13,367 bases of DNA from DASQDN01 sp035630195 (lineage in GTDB: Bacteria; Acidobacteriota; Terriglobia; Bryobacterales; Bryobacteraceae), in assembly GCA_035630195.1 (NCBI GenBank), contig DASQLD010000316.1, positions 1-13,367 of the forward strand. The letters are read 5' to 3'. Under the pieces are notes generated by a model. That model saw nothing but the letters and a program-made list of their open reading frames with translations. It searched no databases and had not been told where the DNA came from. The position numbers and the translations under genes are program-made. Positions 1 through 7,199 of this stretch are shown here, piece by piece (within the stretch, counting starts at the first letter, position 1; every line of letters starts with the position of its first letter).

Positions 1-598
1 TGAACGCCGGCTTCGAGATTCGCGGGTCGTTGAGGTTTTGACCAATCCGCTATACAAGCTGGACAGCAAGGCTGACTTCGCCGACAAAATCAACGTCGAG
101 CCGGTCTACGAGGCTCTGAAGGCTCTGAATTTTCCGGTCGAGATCAAGCTCGACGAGGAACACTCGGTTTGGCAAGTTGCCTATCGTGACGCGACGAATG
201 CGGAACGAGTGATCGGGATCGAGTTGGCGCAATTACCCGAGTACAAAAAATTGCGCGCTGTTGCGAAACAGGTTGCTCGTCACAACCAGCCGCCATTTAC
301 GGTCATCACGGATGGCCATCGCGAAGTGTTGACGAGTTGGCGGGATCTTCTAACGCACATCAAGTCCGAGGGTATGCGTGACGCTGCTGTAACGCGGTAC
401 AAGGGTCTGGGCGAGATGAACGCCGAGCAGCTTTGGGACACCACAATGAACCCCGATAAGCGGACGCTGTTGCAGGTGCGTCTTGAGGATTTGGTGGAGT
501 GCGAAGAGATCTTCTCTACGCTAATGGGTGACGATGTGGAGAGTCGGCGCAAATTCATCGAGGCGAATGCTCTCGATGTCCGTAATCTCGACGTTTAA
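1..598 (+). CDS. gyrB: DNA gyrase subunit B, C-terminal part (5' end outside window)
   Basis: ATPase subunit of DNA gyrase, which introduces negative supercoils as GyrA2GyrB2. The reading frame is open from base 2, so the TTG at 38 is internal and not a start; 198 residues are visible. The end is diagnostic: TRYKGLGEMNAEQLWDTTM, then a stretch like LEDLVECEEIFSTLMGD, and the terminal RRKFIEANALDVRNLDV. These are the conserved C-terminal part of the TOPRIM region and the GyrB tail. The roughly 130 residues before YKGLGEMN correspond to the insertion domain known from E. coli-type GyrB (compare ERRLRDSRVVEVL with the E. coli ERRYPKAML segment). Short Gram-positive GyrB lacks it. The stop is TAA at 596-598. 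The next gene on the same strand begins 30 bp later, so co-transcription is possible. Identity is firm. The catalytic Glu and DxD of TOPRIM lie upstream of the window. Confidence 0.97.
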   Translation, partial: ERRLRDSRVVEVLTNPLYKLDSKADFADKINVEPVYEALKALNFPVEIKLDEEHSVWQVAYRDATNAERVIGIELAQLPEYKKLRAVAKQVARHNQPPFTVITDGHREVLTSWRDLLTHIKSEGMRDAAVTRYKGLGEMNAEQLWDTTMNPDKRTLLQVRLEDLVECEEIFSTLMGDDVESRRKFIEANALDVRNLDV

Positions 599-628
599 TG
601 ACGCTCGAATTAGATCTATCATCGGTAT

Positions 629-1204
629 ATGGGCGCGTCCACGCACATCTTAACCGAAGACGAAGCTCTCTCGCTCCCTGTAGATCGTCTCGAGGAGATC
701 GTTAACGGAGAAATCCGCAAAATGCCCCTTCCTGAGAGGGGTCACTTCCGGCTGATTGCCATCCTTACGCGTTTGCTCATGAAGCAGTTGCCAGAGGACC
801 ATTTCGAGGTGGTAACGACTGCTTATGGCCTCGGAATTCGGCGTGAACCATTGGCTGTGCGAGTGCCGGATCTTACCGTATTCGATGTTGCCGACCTGCT
901 AACAGATTATGATCAAAGCGGGAAACGTGGGTACGTCTGGCTTGCGCCGAAGCTGGTAGTGGAATGCCTTTCGCCCAGCAATCGCAAGGGATCCGTTCAT
1001 CAGTTGTTGGCTGACTACGAAAGCGCTGCTGCGAAGGAAGTCTGGATGGTTGATCCGAGACACCGCGTGGTGGAAAGATACCTGCTGAGAGAGGGATTGA
1101 TGGAGCTTGCCGACACCCTTAAAGAAGGTGAGCTTCAAGCAACCAGCGTTCCCTCAGTAATCGATGTAAGCCGACTATGGCAGGCGTTTGACACGGGCCG
1201 ATAA
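629..1204 (+). CDS. Uma2-family protein (PD-(D/E)XK nuclease-like fold)
   Basis: 191-residue protein of the Uma2 family (PF05685/DUF820), usual length about 180-200. The order of motifs fits: an N-terminal EEIVNGEIRKMP stretch with E28 (usual form YELidGel..mp), then H39 (here GHFRLIA), then VRVPDLTVFD with D81. These are followed by VVECLSPSNRKGS with E112, and EVWMVDPRHRVVERY at 137-151. D81 and E112 are the likely metal-binding acids of the PD-(D/E)XK core. The family's usual Lys after the LSPS motif is not evident (QLLADY here), so activity is uncertain. Such genes are expanded in cyanobacteria and Acidobacteria, and their biological role is not established. The ATG has no clear Shine-Dalgarno sequence. 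The gene is downstream of gyrB in the same direction, and its stop TAA (1202-1204) touches the alr stop on the other strand with no spacer. Confidence 0.88.
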   Translation: MGASTHILTEDEALSLPVDRLEEIVNGEIRKMPLPERGHFRLIAILTRLLMKQLPEDHFEVVTTAYGLGIRREPLAVRVPDLTVFDVADLLTDYDQSGKRGYVWLAPKLVVECLSPSNRKGSVHQLLADYESAAAKEVWMVDPRHRVVERYLLREGLMELADTLKEGELQATSVPSVIDVSRLWQAFDTGR

Positions 1205-2335
1205 TCACAGATACACGCGCTTGACGCGCGAGCTGATCCCGCACAACACGCTGTAGGAGATCGTTCCGGCCTGCCGAGCGATTTCCTGCGCATCGATTGT
1301 GAGTCCCGCTTCCGTCCCGAGAATCGTAACAGCCTGCCCGACCGCGATATTGGGACATTGCGTTACATCGATCGTGGTCAAATCCATCGAGACAGCACCC
1401 AGTATGGGAGCGTAGCGTCCGCATGCGATGACCCGTCCGCGATTCGAGAGTCGATGCGGAATCCCATCCGCATATCCTACGGCGAGCACCGCGATCCGCA
1501 TGGCTTCCGATGCGCGATACATTCCGCCATACCCGACAGTCGCTCCTTGCGGAATCTCCTTCACCGTCAGGACTGCCGCCTTCCAACACATCACCGGCTT
1601 GACCTTAATGCGACTGCCGGGCCCGGATCCACGTACAGGAGAAACATAGCCGTAGATGGCGTGGCCAGGCCGGACCAAGTTGCCCCACACTTCGTTCCTG
1701 CGGTATGCAATACCACCTGTGCTCGATAGATGCACATAAGGCGGCGCAATACCGAGGTCACGAAGTCCTGCGACTACCTCGAGAAAGCAAGCGGTTTGTT
1801 CGTTCGTCTGCTCCTTGGTGAAGTCGGCGACCGAAGCGAAGTGCGTCATGAGCCCTTCGAGTTTCACATACGGATTCGCACGCAACGCCGCGGCAATTTC
1901 AGCCGCGGTAGCTCGTGTGCCGAGCCTGCACATCCCGCTATCGATCTTGAGATGAAATGCTATTGGCGAGCCAAAACGAGATCCAATCTCATTCAGCTCG
2001 CGCAGATCCTCAATCGCGTGAATGACGGGTGTCAAATCGTGTTCGCATATGGCCAGTCGTCCAACGGGTAGGAAGTCAGCCATAACGAGGATCCGAGAAT
2101 CGATACCCGCCAAGCGCAGTGCTACACCCTCTTCAACATTGCTGACAGCGAGCCACTCTGCGCCTTCGCTGGTCAGGACCTTCGAGACCTCGATAGCGCC
2201 ATGACGGTACGCATCCGCCTTCACGACAGGCATCACAGCAACGTCGGGCCCGACGGCCCTCTTAATGACCTGATAGTTCCTGGCAATCTGAGATCGTGAT
2301 ATTTCCACCCAGGATCGATACGGTGAAGTCGCCAT
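1205..2335 (-). CDS. alr: Alanine racemase (PLP-dependent)
   Basis: Interconverts L- and D-alanine in the cytoplasm, supplying D-Ala for peptidoglycan. From the ATG at 2335 the protein has 376 residues, typical for Alr. The PLP lysine is K39 in MPVVKADAYRHG (usual VVKANAYGHG). R137 in KIDSGMCRLGT and the catalytic Tyr Y269 in ATVGYGGMYRA match R136 and Y265 of Geobacillus Alr. GAVSMDLTTIDV (M317, D318) is the second active-site loop, and SSTGGI / VRPGHAIYGY are the other family signatures. A start 45 bp upstream (2380) would add 15 unconserved residues and overlap the preceding gene by 38 bp, so 2335 is preferred. The ATG lies 7 nt after the stop of the GT4 gene, so alr is probably the last gene of the glycosyltransferase operon. 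It converges with Uma2, the two stops being adjacent. Identity is firm; the exact start is less certain. Confidence 0.96.
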   Translation of the reverse strand: MATSPYRSWVEISRSQIARNYQVIKRAVGPDVAVMPVVKADAYRHGAIEVSKVLTSEGAEWLAVSNVEEGVALRLAGIDSRILVMADFLPVGRLAICEHDLTPVIHAIEDLRELNEIGSRFGSPIAFHLKIDSGMCRLGTRATAAEIAAALRANPYVKLEGLMTHFASVADFTKEQTNEQTACFLEVVAGLRDLGIAPPYVHLSSTGGIAYRRNEVWGNLVRPGHAIYGYVSPVRGSGPGSRIKVKPVMCWKAAVLTVKEIPQGATVGYGGMYRASEAMRIAVLAVGYADGIPHRLSNRGRVIACGRYAPILGAVSMDLTTIDVTQCPNIAVGQAVTILGTEAGLTIDAQEIARQAGTISYSVLCGISSRVKRVYL

Positions 2336-2342
2336 TTGATTG

Positions 2343-3422
2343 TTACGTGAGGAGCCTTCTGAAGAGATGCTCGTAAGCATCCGTCACGTAATCCCAACTG
2401 TAACGCTGTTGGACGCGTTCTCCCGCCGCCGCCCGCAACGCAGCACGGTCCTCCTCACTGCAAGTTAAGACAAAATTCAATTTGTGTGTCAGGTCATCGT
2501 GATGAAACGGAATCGCCACTTCGCCTGCCACCTCGCGATTCTCTGGCGTGTCCAGAAACAATGTCAGCGCCTCACGACCCATGGCCTCGATCAGAGCCGG
2601 ATGAGTCCCGCCCACTTCTGTCGCGTGAATATAAGCAAAACAATGCGATTGCAATTCCTTATAACCATCTCCATAAATGCCGCCTGGAATCACGACGCGC
2701 GAGTCCTGCGTGTCGCGCACCCGAGCGATGTAGGCATCCGCGTAGGGAGCGTCTCCGATGAGAGCGAGTTTCTTGGTCGTCGTAGTCCGTTCGAAGGCTT
2801 GCCTCACCAGGAGAGCGTTGTTCTCGGGCTCCATACGACTGACATAAAGGAAGTACTCTCCCGGCTGCAATCCCAACTTTTCGAGCGTTGCCGTTGAGTT
2901 GACCTTACCCATCTCCGCTCCGTATGGTATGAATGTGCTCTCTGCCCCATAATGTTGCCGATAATAAAAGCGAATTCGTTCGGCATCGGAGACGATCGCA
3001 TTCGGCATCCAGGTTGAGAGCCACTCGGATGAGTGATACCAGGTCCGCGCCAGAGCGTTCCACTTTTTCCTCTTACGCTCGAGACCATCCACGTTCAACG
3101 CGACAGGCATGCCCGCGACTCGGGGCATCCACGTAAAAATCGCGTTTGCTGCATTGCAGTATAGAGCTACGTCGTGGCGATGAAATAAAAGATGAAGAGT
3201 CGACAGGAAAGTGTGAGCGAGGGTATCGAAATACTTGTGGCGGATGGTCGGCAGGTATTGCAGATCTACCCCGAGATACCTGGCGTTACTATGGCGGTCA
3301 CGCCCATACACCGTGACGTGATGACCTCGCTGTACGAGCCGGCGAGATAACTCCTCGGCAAAGGTCTCAAAACCACCGTAGTTTGCGGGAATACCGCGAG
3401 TGCCCAACAGGGCAATCCTCAT
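2343..3422 (-). CDS. GT4 glycosyltransferase, DUF1972 / rhamnosyltransferase type
   Basis: 359-residue retaining GT-B glycosyltransferase. The N-terminus MRIALLGTRGIPANYGGFET is the hallmark of the DUF1972 (PF09314) group, which includes the streptococcal beta-1,4-rhamnosyltransferase Cps2T and relatives. These add a sugar to a lipid-linked acceptor at the cytoplasmic membrane. The C-terminal half has FLYVSRMEPENN (192-202), the GT4 nucleotide-sugar site region, and EVGGTHPALIEAMG (269-282), the conserved Glu-containing donor-binding segment. Rhamnose as donor is only a family suggestion; sugar and linkage cannot be read from the sequence. The ATG at 3422 is 6 nt after the stop of the upstream GT2 and the TAA is 7 nt before alr, so it sits inside a tight operon. 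There are no signal peptide or membrane segments. It is the only stand-alone GT4 enzyme in the locus. Confidence 0.92.
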   Translation of the reverse strand: MRIALLGTRGIPANYGGFETFAEELSRRLVQRGHHVTVYGRDRHSNARYLGVDLQYLPTIRHKYFDTLAHTFLSTLHLLFHRHDVALYCNAANAIFTWMPRVAGMPVALNVDGLERKRKKWNALARTWYHSSEWLSTWMPNAIVSDAERIRFYYRQHYGAESTFIPYGAEMGKVNSTATLEKLGLQPGEYFLYVSRMEPENNALLVRQAFERTTTTKKLALIGDAPYADAYIARVRDTQDSRVVIPGGIYGDGYKELQSHCFAYIHATEVGGTHPALIEAMGREALTLFLDTPENREVAGEVAIPFHHDDLTHKLNFVLTCSEEDRAALRAAAGERVQQRYSWDYVTDAYEHLFRRLLT

Positions 3423-3428
3423 GCTCGA

Positions 3429-4478
3429 CTACCGGCGAACGGCTTTAGAACGTGTGGCGTTACGCGTGGGTGTGCGAGGCGCAGCCTTCGCGACCGGCTC
3501 ATAAGAGAACCACTCGGCGAGATATTCATCCGTGACGCGCCTGCGCTTCATGATCTCGGCTCGTTTTTCGAGCACCCGTCTCCAATTCCGCACTACATAC
3601 CAGAAGGCCGGGAGCGAGCTGAATTCGCGGACCAGACAACAACCTAAGACCACTAGATCACGGCTGGTGATTGATCCCCAGTTACGCCGATACAAATCCG
3701 GTGTCATGTTCTTGATTCGCATCAAGAATCGGTTCTTCACCGAGTGCATATTAATTACGGCGGGAAGCGCGCGCCGATTGCCGGGAAGCACATTGCGAAC
3801 GTGATAGCCCAGCGCTTGGGGGGTGTAAATGCAACGCCAACCTAGTAATTGAGCGCGCCAAGCGACGTCGGCATCTTCGCGGTATACGAAGAAATCGGGA
3901 TCGAAGAACTCTCCGTGGATAGAAACGTCATTAATCATCTCGCGCCGATACAAGGCGGCCGCGGCTGTTGCGCCGAAAACATATTCGTTTGAACGGTAGT
4001 GTCCGCTGTCGATTTCCTGGCTTCCCCGATCGAGGTGGCGCATCATCGGTGTGAAGTAGATTCCAGTCGAGTCTACCAGCGGCTGGTCGGGCAATTCCAT
4101 CGTTGCCTTGATGGTGAGGAGTTTACCGCAAACTGTACCGATTCCGGGTTCAATCTCACCGGCATCCACGAGCGCCTGTATGAAATTCGGAAGGAGCAGG
4201 ACGTCCGGATTCAGCGTGAGGACCCAGGCTCCCTCGGCAAGTTCCATAGCCTGATTTTGCGCCGCAGCAAAACCGACGTTGTCAGGGTTGTAAACAATCC
4301 TACAGCAGCCCTCGAACTGCTCCAGGATGTCTACTGTCCCGTCAGTGGAGGCGTTATCAATGATGACAATCTCTTTCCGTTCATACTTCTGTTCCAGGAC
4401 GGATTCGAGACATCGCTTGATGAACCGGCCACTGTTGTACGTCACTATCGTGACGGATACGTAGTCGTTTTGGGCCAT
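3429..4478 (-). CDS. GT2 glycosyltransferase, WbbL/rhamnosyltransferase-like (copy A)
   Basis: 349-residue GT-A glycosyltransferase. Visible motifs in order: SVTIVTYNSG (8-17), IIDNASTDGT (39-48), NPDNVGFAAAQNQAM (64-78), LNPDV with the metal-binding Asp D92, and YREDADVAWRAQLLGW (199-214), which holds the ED catalytic-base motif. This set is typical of the WbbL/RfbF-like rhamnosyltransferases and related GT2 enzymes that use nucleotide-sugar donors and lipid-linked acceptors. The C-terminal 40 residues are strongly basic (KRRRV, then PRTPTRNATRSKAVRR), which could favour association with anionic membrane. The ATG at 4478 has only a weak ribosome-binding site. A 78-nt gap separates it from copy B upstream, the largest gap within this block. 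The TAG stop is 6 nt before the GT4 gene. It resembles copies B and C, suggesting old duplication. Donor sugar unknown. Confidence 0.92.
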   Translation of the reverse strand: MAQNDYVSVTIVTYNSGRFIKRCLESVLEQKYERKEIVIIDNASTDGTVDILEQFEGCCRIVYNPDNVGFAAAQNQAMELAEGAWVLTLNPDVLLLPNFIQALVDAGEIEPGIGTVCGKLLTIKATMELPDQPLVDSTGIYFTPMMRHLDRGSQEIDSGHYRSNEYVFGATAAAALYRREMINDVSIHGEFFDPDFFVYREDADVAWRAQLLGWRCIYTPQALGYHVRNVLPGNRRALPAVINMHSVKNRFLMRIKNMTPDLYRRNWGSITSRDLVVLGCCLVREFSSLPAFWYVVRNWRRVLEKRAEIMKRRRVTDEYLAEWFSYEPVAKAAPRTPTRNATRSKAVRR

Positions 4479-4556
4479 GCGGTCTATGTTTAATGAACTG
4501 CCGAACTGTCCCTTTGAAAGTGGCTTTTCAGCCGGAGGACTTCACCCACGTTCACC

Positions 4557-5453
4557 CTAACGGAGGCGCCGCCCGGCCAGCCAAATTACTCTACTATATA
4601 CAGATACTGACTCCGAGATGCCAAACTGCAACATCCCGGCTACCATCCTCGGAAAGCATGCCAGCATCACAGCCAATGCAACCACACGTCGGGAAGTCGC
4701 CGACAACTGCTTCGACGCGTACTTTAGCAGGCTACCATACCAGAATAACTGACGGTCCTGCCAAGATAGCGATGAAGCCGAGTGACCGCCTAGGTGTCGC
4801 GCGGCAGCCTCAGGAACGTACCGTATACGATACCCGTGATCGAGCAACCGCTTACAAAAATCAACATCCTCAAACCAGATCGGGAAAAAGCTTTCATCGA
4901 AGCCGCCGACATGAGCCCATGCGGCCCGACGAACCATGAGAAAAGCTCCGGCCGGCTGCTCGATGTCACCACCGGATTCCGGTACGTGTTTACGGTACCG
5001 CCGATTGACCGGATTTCCCGGAAATAGTCTATTGATCGCCAAAACTTCGAATGCCAGCGTCCAAGCGGTCGGAAGTCCTCTAACATTGAAACCGTGTTGA
5101 TCGAAACCGTTGCAATCCAACAACCGGCCGGTCGCAGCGCCAACGCCGGGCTCCATCGCCGCAGCTTCTAACGTATCGATACCTGAGACCGGAGTGGCAT
5201 CCGGATTGAGAACTAAGACTGCGTCGAAGTCCCAGAGCGCTTCAAACCCTTGGTTGACGGCTGCTGCAAAGCCCAGATTGCGCGGATTTGCAATTACCCG
5301 CATGTTAGAATCCCGCGGAATGATGTTGACCGTACCGTCTTGCGATGCATTATCGACGACCACAATCGAAGCGGACGCGATACCTCGGCATGCCTTAACG
5401 CACTCTTCAACAACATCAGCCGAGTTGTACGTGACGATGACAATGCCCGGCAT
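4557..5453 (-). CDS. GT2 glycosyltransferase, WbbL-like (copy B)
   Basis: 298-residue GT-A glycosyltransferase. Motifs: GIVIVTYNSADVV (3-15), VVVDNASQDGT (31-41), NPRNLGFAAAVNQGF (56-70), VLNPDATPV with the DxD-equivalent NPD at 83-85, QPAGAFLMVRR (166-176), and FPIWFEDVDFCKRLLDHGY (190-208) with the ED motif at 195-196. Together with the following RARHLGGHS-like segment (residues 218-225) this is the most WbbL-like of the set. WbbL relatives transfer rhamnose to polyprenyl-PP-linked GlcNAc. A hydrophobic segment near 257-275 could contact the membrane. The ATG at 5453 follows the TAG stop of copy C after one base, so translation is probably coupled. No Shine-Dalgarno sequence is visible. Specificity is unproven. 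Confidence 0.92.
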   Translation of the reverse strand: MPGIVIVTYNSADVVEECVKACRGIASASIVVVDNASQDGTVNIIPRDSNMRVIANPRNLGFAAAVNQGFEALWDFDAVLVLNPDATPVSGIDTLEAAAMEPGVGAATGRLLDCNGFDQHGFNVRGLPTAWTLAFEVLAINRLFPGNPVNRRYRKHVPESGGDIEQPAGAFLMVRRAAWAHVGGFDESFFPIWFEDVDFCKRLLDHGYRIRYVPEAAARHLGGHSASSLSWQDRQLFWYGSLLKYASKQLSATSRRVVALAVMLACFPRMVAGMLQFGISESVSVYSRVIWLAGRRLR

Positions 5454-5454
5454 A

Positions 5455-6447
5455 CTAGTCGCGCGGCAAGCGCGAAGTTAGTGCAAAGTACAGCCGCCAA
5501 TACAGATCCTCGCCCGTTTCTGTCTGTACATCGCGAATCATCTGCTCGCTTTGCTCGAGGATCGGAATAAGTTGTGGGTTTCCTGACATGCGGCTCGACC
5601 TGAACCGGAGTAGTCCCTCGATTTTGCCTGCGATCCAGGCTCCTGTGGCGCCATGACGGATAGCAACAAGTCCCCACAGAAGCTGACCCACAGCAATCGA
5701 CCAACCGAAGCGCCGGAGCATGCCCGCGTCGTAATGACGGGCCAACAATAACACCTGATTCCTCGCGATATTCCTTACGGTTCGAGCGTTCCAGGAACCC
5801 AACGTGGCACTCCCGACATGGCGAGCCGTGGCGGCCGGCTCGTATCCACCGCTGTATCGTAGCGACGCACAACGCAATCCAAAATCAACATCCTCCAGAT
5901 ACGACTCGAACAATTCATCGAGTCCTCCTAGGGACCGAAAGCACTTCGTGCGAATAAGCACGGCGGTCAACGGAGTGAATTGGATCCGTCGGGCGGAGCT
6001 CCAATACGGACCATCGGCACGGCCCGACCCACATCGTAGAGCGCAGGCGCCACGGGATATGGCATCGAATGCGCCGTCGAGGATCGACGGATCGGAAGTT
6101 GTAACAGTCTTACCGCTGACGAACGCAACGGTCTCATCGTCAGTGAGTCTGGCCAATAAAACTTCCAGCCACGTCGGGCTCAACTCGACGTCGTTGTTGA
6201 GGACAGCGACGGCGTGGGCGTCGGTCGCGGCGAAGCCCGCATTGACCGCGGCGGCAAAGCCCCGGTTTGCATCGAACCTTAAGACAGTTGCTCCAAACTG
6301 TTCCGACACATCGACCGAATCATCGGACGATCCATTGTCGACGACGATGACAACCTCAAAAGGACGCACTTGCGAGGCGAGCGTCAGAAAAAGCCGGCGA
6401 AGAAGATGAGCTCCGTTCCAGTTCGGAATGACGGCTGCCACCTTCAT
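5455..6447 (-). CDS. GT2 glycosyltransferase, WbbL-like (copy C)
   Basis: 330 residues from the ATG at 6447, which gives the usual GT2 beginning MKVAAVIPNWNG. An in-frame ATG 30 bp upstream adds ten unrelated residues and lies inside the previous gene. The chosen ATG shares its A with the upstream TGA (TGATG), a standard coupling arrangement. Motifs: VVDNGSSDDS (35-44), ANRGFAAAVNAGFAA (60-74), VLNNDVELSP with NND at 84-86, FTPLTAVLIRTKCF (157-170), and YLEDVDFGLRCASL (183-196) with E185 and D186. A C-terminal stretch near residues 235-265 is rich in aliphatic residues and may be amphipathic. It is an inverting GT-A enzyme of the rhamnosyltransferase-like group acting on lipid-linked glycan in the cytoplasm. 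Donor and acceptor are unknown. Confidence 0.92.
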   Translation of the reverse strand: MKVAAVIPNWNGAHLLRRLFLTLASQVRPFEVVIVVDNGSSDDSVDVSEQFGATVLRFDANRGFAAAVNAGFAATDAHAVAVLNNDVELSPTWLEVLLARLTDDETVAFVSGKTVTTSDPSILDGAFDAISRGACALRCGSGRADGPYWSSARRIQFTPLTAVLIRTKCFRSLGGLDELFESYLEDVDFGLRCASLRYSGGYEPAATARHVGSATLGSWNARTVRNIARNQVLLLARHYDAGMLRRFGWSIAVGQLLWGLVAIRHGATGAWIAGKIEGLLRFRSSRMSGNPQLIPILEQSEQMIRDVQTETGEDLYWRLYFALTSRLPRD

Positions 6448-7118
6448 CAGGAGAAACGCTTCTTTACCAGGAACCAAAGATTATGGAAGCCGTCACGCCA
6501 AGGGTTCAGCTTGATCTCGCCCAGCCGCGAGGAATATTGAATCGAGATTTCCACGAAGCGAACGTCCCGCGATTTCAGCGCTTCGATCTTGATCTCTTCA
6601 GAGAAGGCCATCCCATCCGACTCGAGCTTCATGCCATCGAGGATGGCGCGACGAAAAACCCACATCCCGGACTGGGAATCGCGAACCCAGCGGAAGTAGA
6701 GCATCGACATCGCCAGAGACAGGACCAGGTTTCCGAACTTATGCTTGAAGCTCATCGCCTGTCGGTCACGAACTGGGAACCGGGAAGCGTTCAAGAAGTC
6801 AACGTCCAGGTGGAGGAATGCTTCTAACAGGTACGCCAATGCATCGGCGGGATAACTGTGGTCCCCGTCAAGAGTGATGATGATCGATCCTGTAGCGGAG
6901 GAGAAGCCCCGCTTGTAGGCGCGTCCATATCCCCGGACATCTTCGCGGATCACTTCAGCGCCTAGAGACCGGGCTACTTCGGAGGTCCGATCCGTGGATC
7001 CGTTATCGACCACAATTCTCTGATCTACAAAATTCGGTAGCCGACGAAGGACCTTCTCGATACCCTGCTCCTCGTTCAGACACGGAATAATGACAGTAAT
7101 CGTTTGGCCTTTGTACAT
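6447..7118 (-). CDS. DPM1-like GT2 glycosyltransferase (polyprenyl-phosphate type, no membrane tail)
   Basis: 223-residue GT2 protein of the dolichyl/polyprenyl-phosphate mannosyltransferase-like subgroup. Motifs: ITVIIPCLNEEQGIEKVL (7-24), RIVVDNGSTDRTSEVA (34-49), GRAYKRGFSSATG (65-77), ITLDGDHSYPADAL (81-94) with the DGD triad at 84-86, and DSQSGMWVFRRAIL (147-160), characteristic of the DPM1 group. Unlike the WbbL-like copies it lacks the ED-V/A-D motif. It ends near RDGFHNLWFLVKKRFS without the C-terminal transmembrane pair of the GtrB/ArnC enzymes, so it resembles the short soluble DPM1 form. The role may be transfer of a sugar to polyprenyl phosphate or directly to the glycan; which one cannot be decided here. 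It is the first gene of block 2. The ATG at 7118 has no Shine-Dalgarno sequence, and a divergent promoter region lies immediately upstream. Confidence 0.9.
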   Translation of the reverse strand: MYKGQTITVIIPCLNEEQGIEKVLRRLPNFVDQRIVVDNGSTDRTSEVARSLGAEVIREDVRGYGRAYKRGFSSATGSIIITLDGDHSYPADALAYLLEAFLHLDVDFLNASRFPVRDRQAMSFKHKFGNLVLSLAMSMLYFRWVRDSQSGMWVFRRAILDGMKLESDGMAFSEEIKIEALKSRDVRFVEISIQYSSRLGEIKLNPWRDGFHNLWFLVKKRFS

Positions 7119-7199
7119 GCAGGAGGACGTGCAGGGATTAGCTCTATTCTATAGGTAGGCATTCGTCCAAAGTGGACGAATGCGCGTCATCATAGATAT
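7119..7199. promoter_or_regulatory. Divergent intergenic region with a perfect 11-bp inverted repeat
   Basis: 81 bp between two genes that point away from each other. At 7159-7169 the sequence GCATTCGTCCA is repeated in inverted form as TGGACGAATGC at 7173-7183, with only AAG between. No T-run follows on either strand, so this is not a standard terminator. A TATAGA hexamer read leftward at 7153-7148 is a plausible -10 for block 2; its -35 position would fall in the right arm of the repeat. The arrangement fits an operator controlling one or both divergent genes. No regulator gene is nearby. The repeat is directly seen; the regulatory role is inferred. Confidence 0.6.

Noticed and set aside
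38..40. TTG as start of the gyrB frame
   Set aside because: The frame is open to the window edge and the upstream residues match GyrB, so the gene simply continues to the left.
1119..1589. 156-residue minus-strand frame overlapping the Uma2 and alr ends
   Set aside because: Out of frame with alr, rich in Arg/Cys/Gly/Ser, no motifs; explained by the codon pattern of alr.
2336..2380. Upstream ATG for alr giving 15 extra residues
   Set aside because: The added residues (MLTSISSEGSSRNNQ) do not resemble Alr N-termini and would overlap the GT4 gene by 38 bp; the ATG at 2335 gives K39/R137 numbering close to known racemases.
4479..4556. GGCT-GAAA-AGCC mini-hairpin between GT2 copies A and B as a terminator
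   Set aside because: Only a 4-bp stem and no T-run follows; more likely a chance pairing within the operon.
5804..6409. 201-residue plus-strand open frame opposite GT2 copy C
   Set aside because: Shadow of the coding strand: low-complexity Ser/Thr/Ala/Arg composition and no family features, while the minus strand shows all GT2 motifs.
7117..7158. Small plus-strand frame (13 codons) in the divergent gap, preceded by no ribosome-binding site
   Set aside because: Too short, it ends before the inverted repeat, and nothing suggests a leader peptide for an amino-acid operon.
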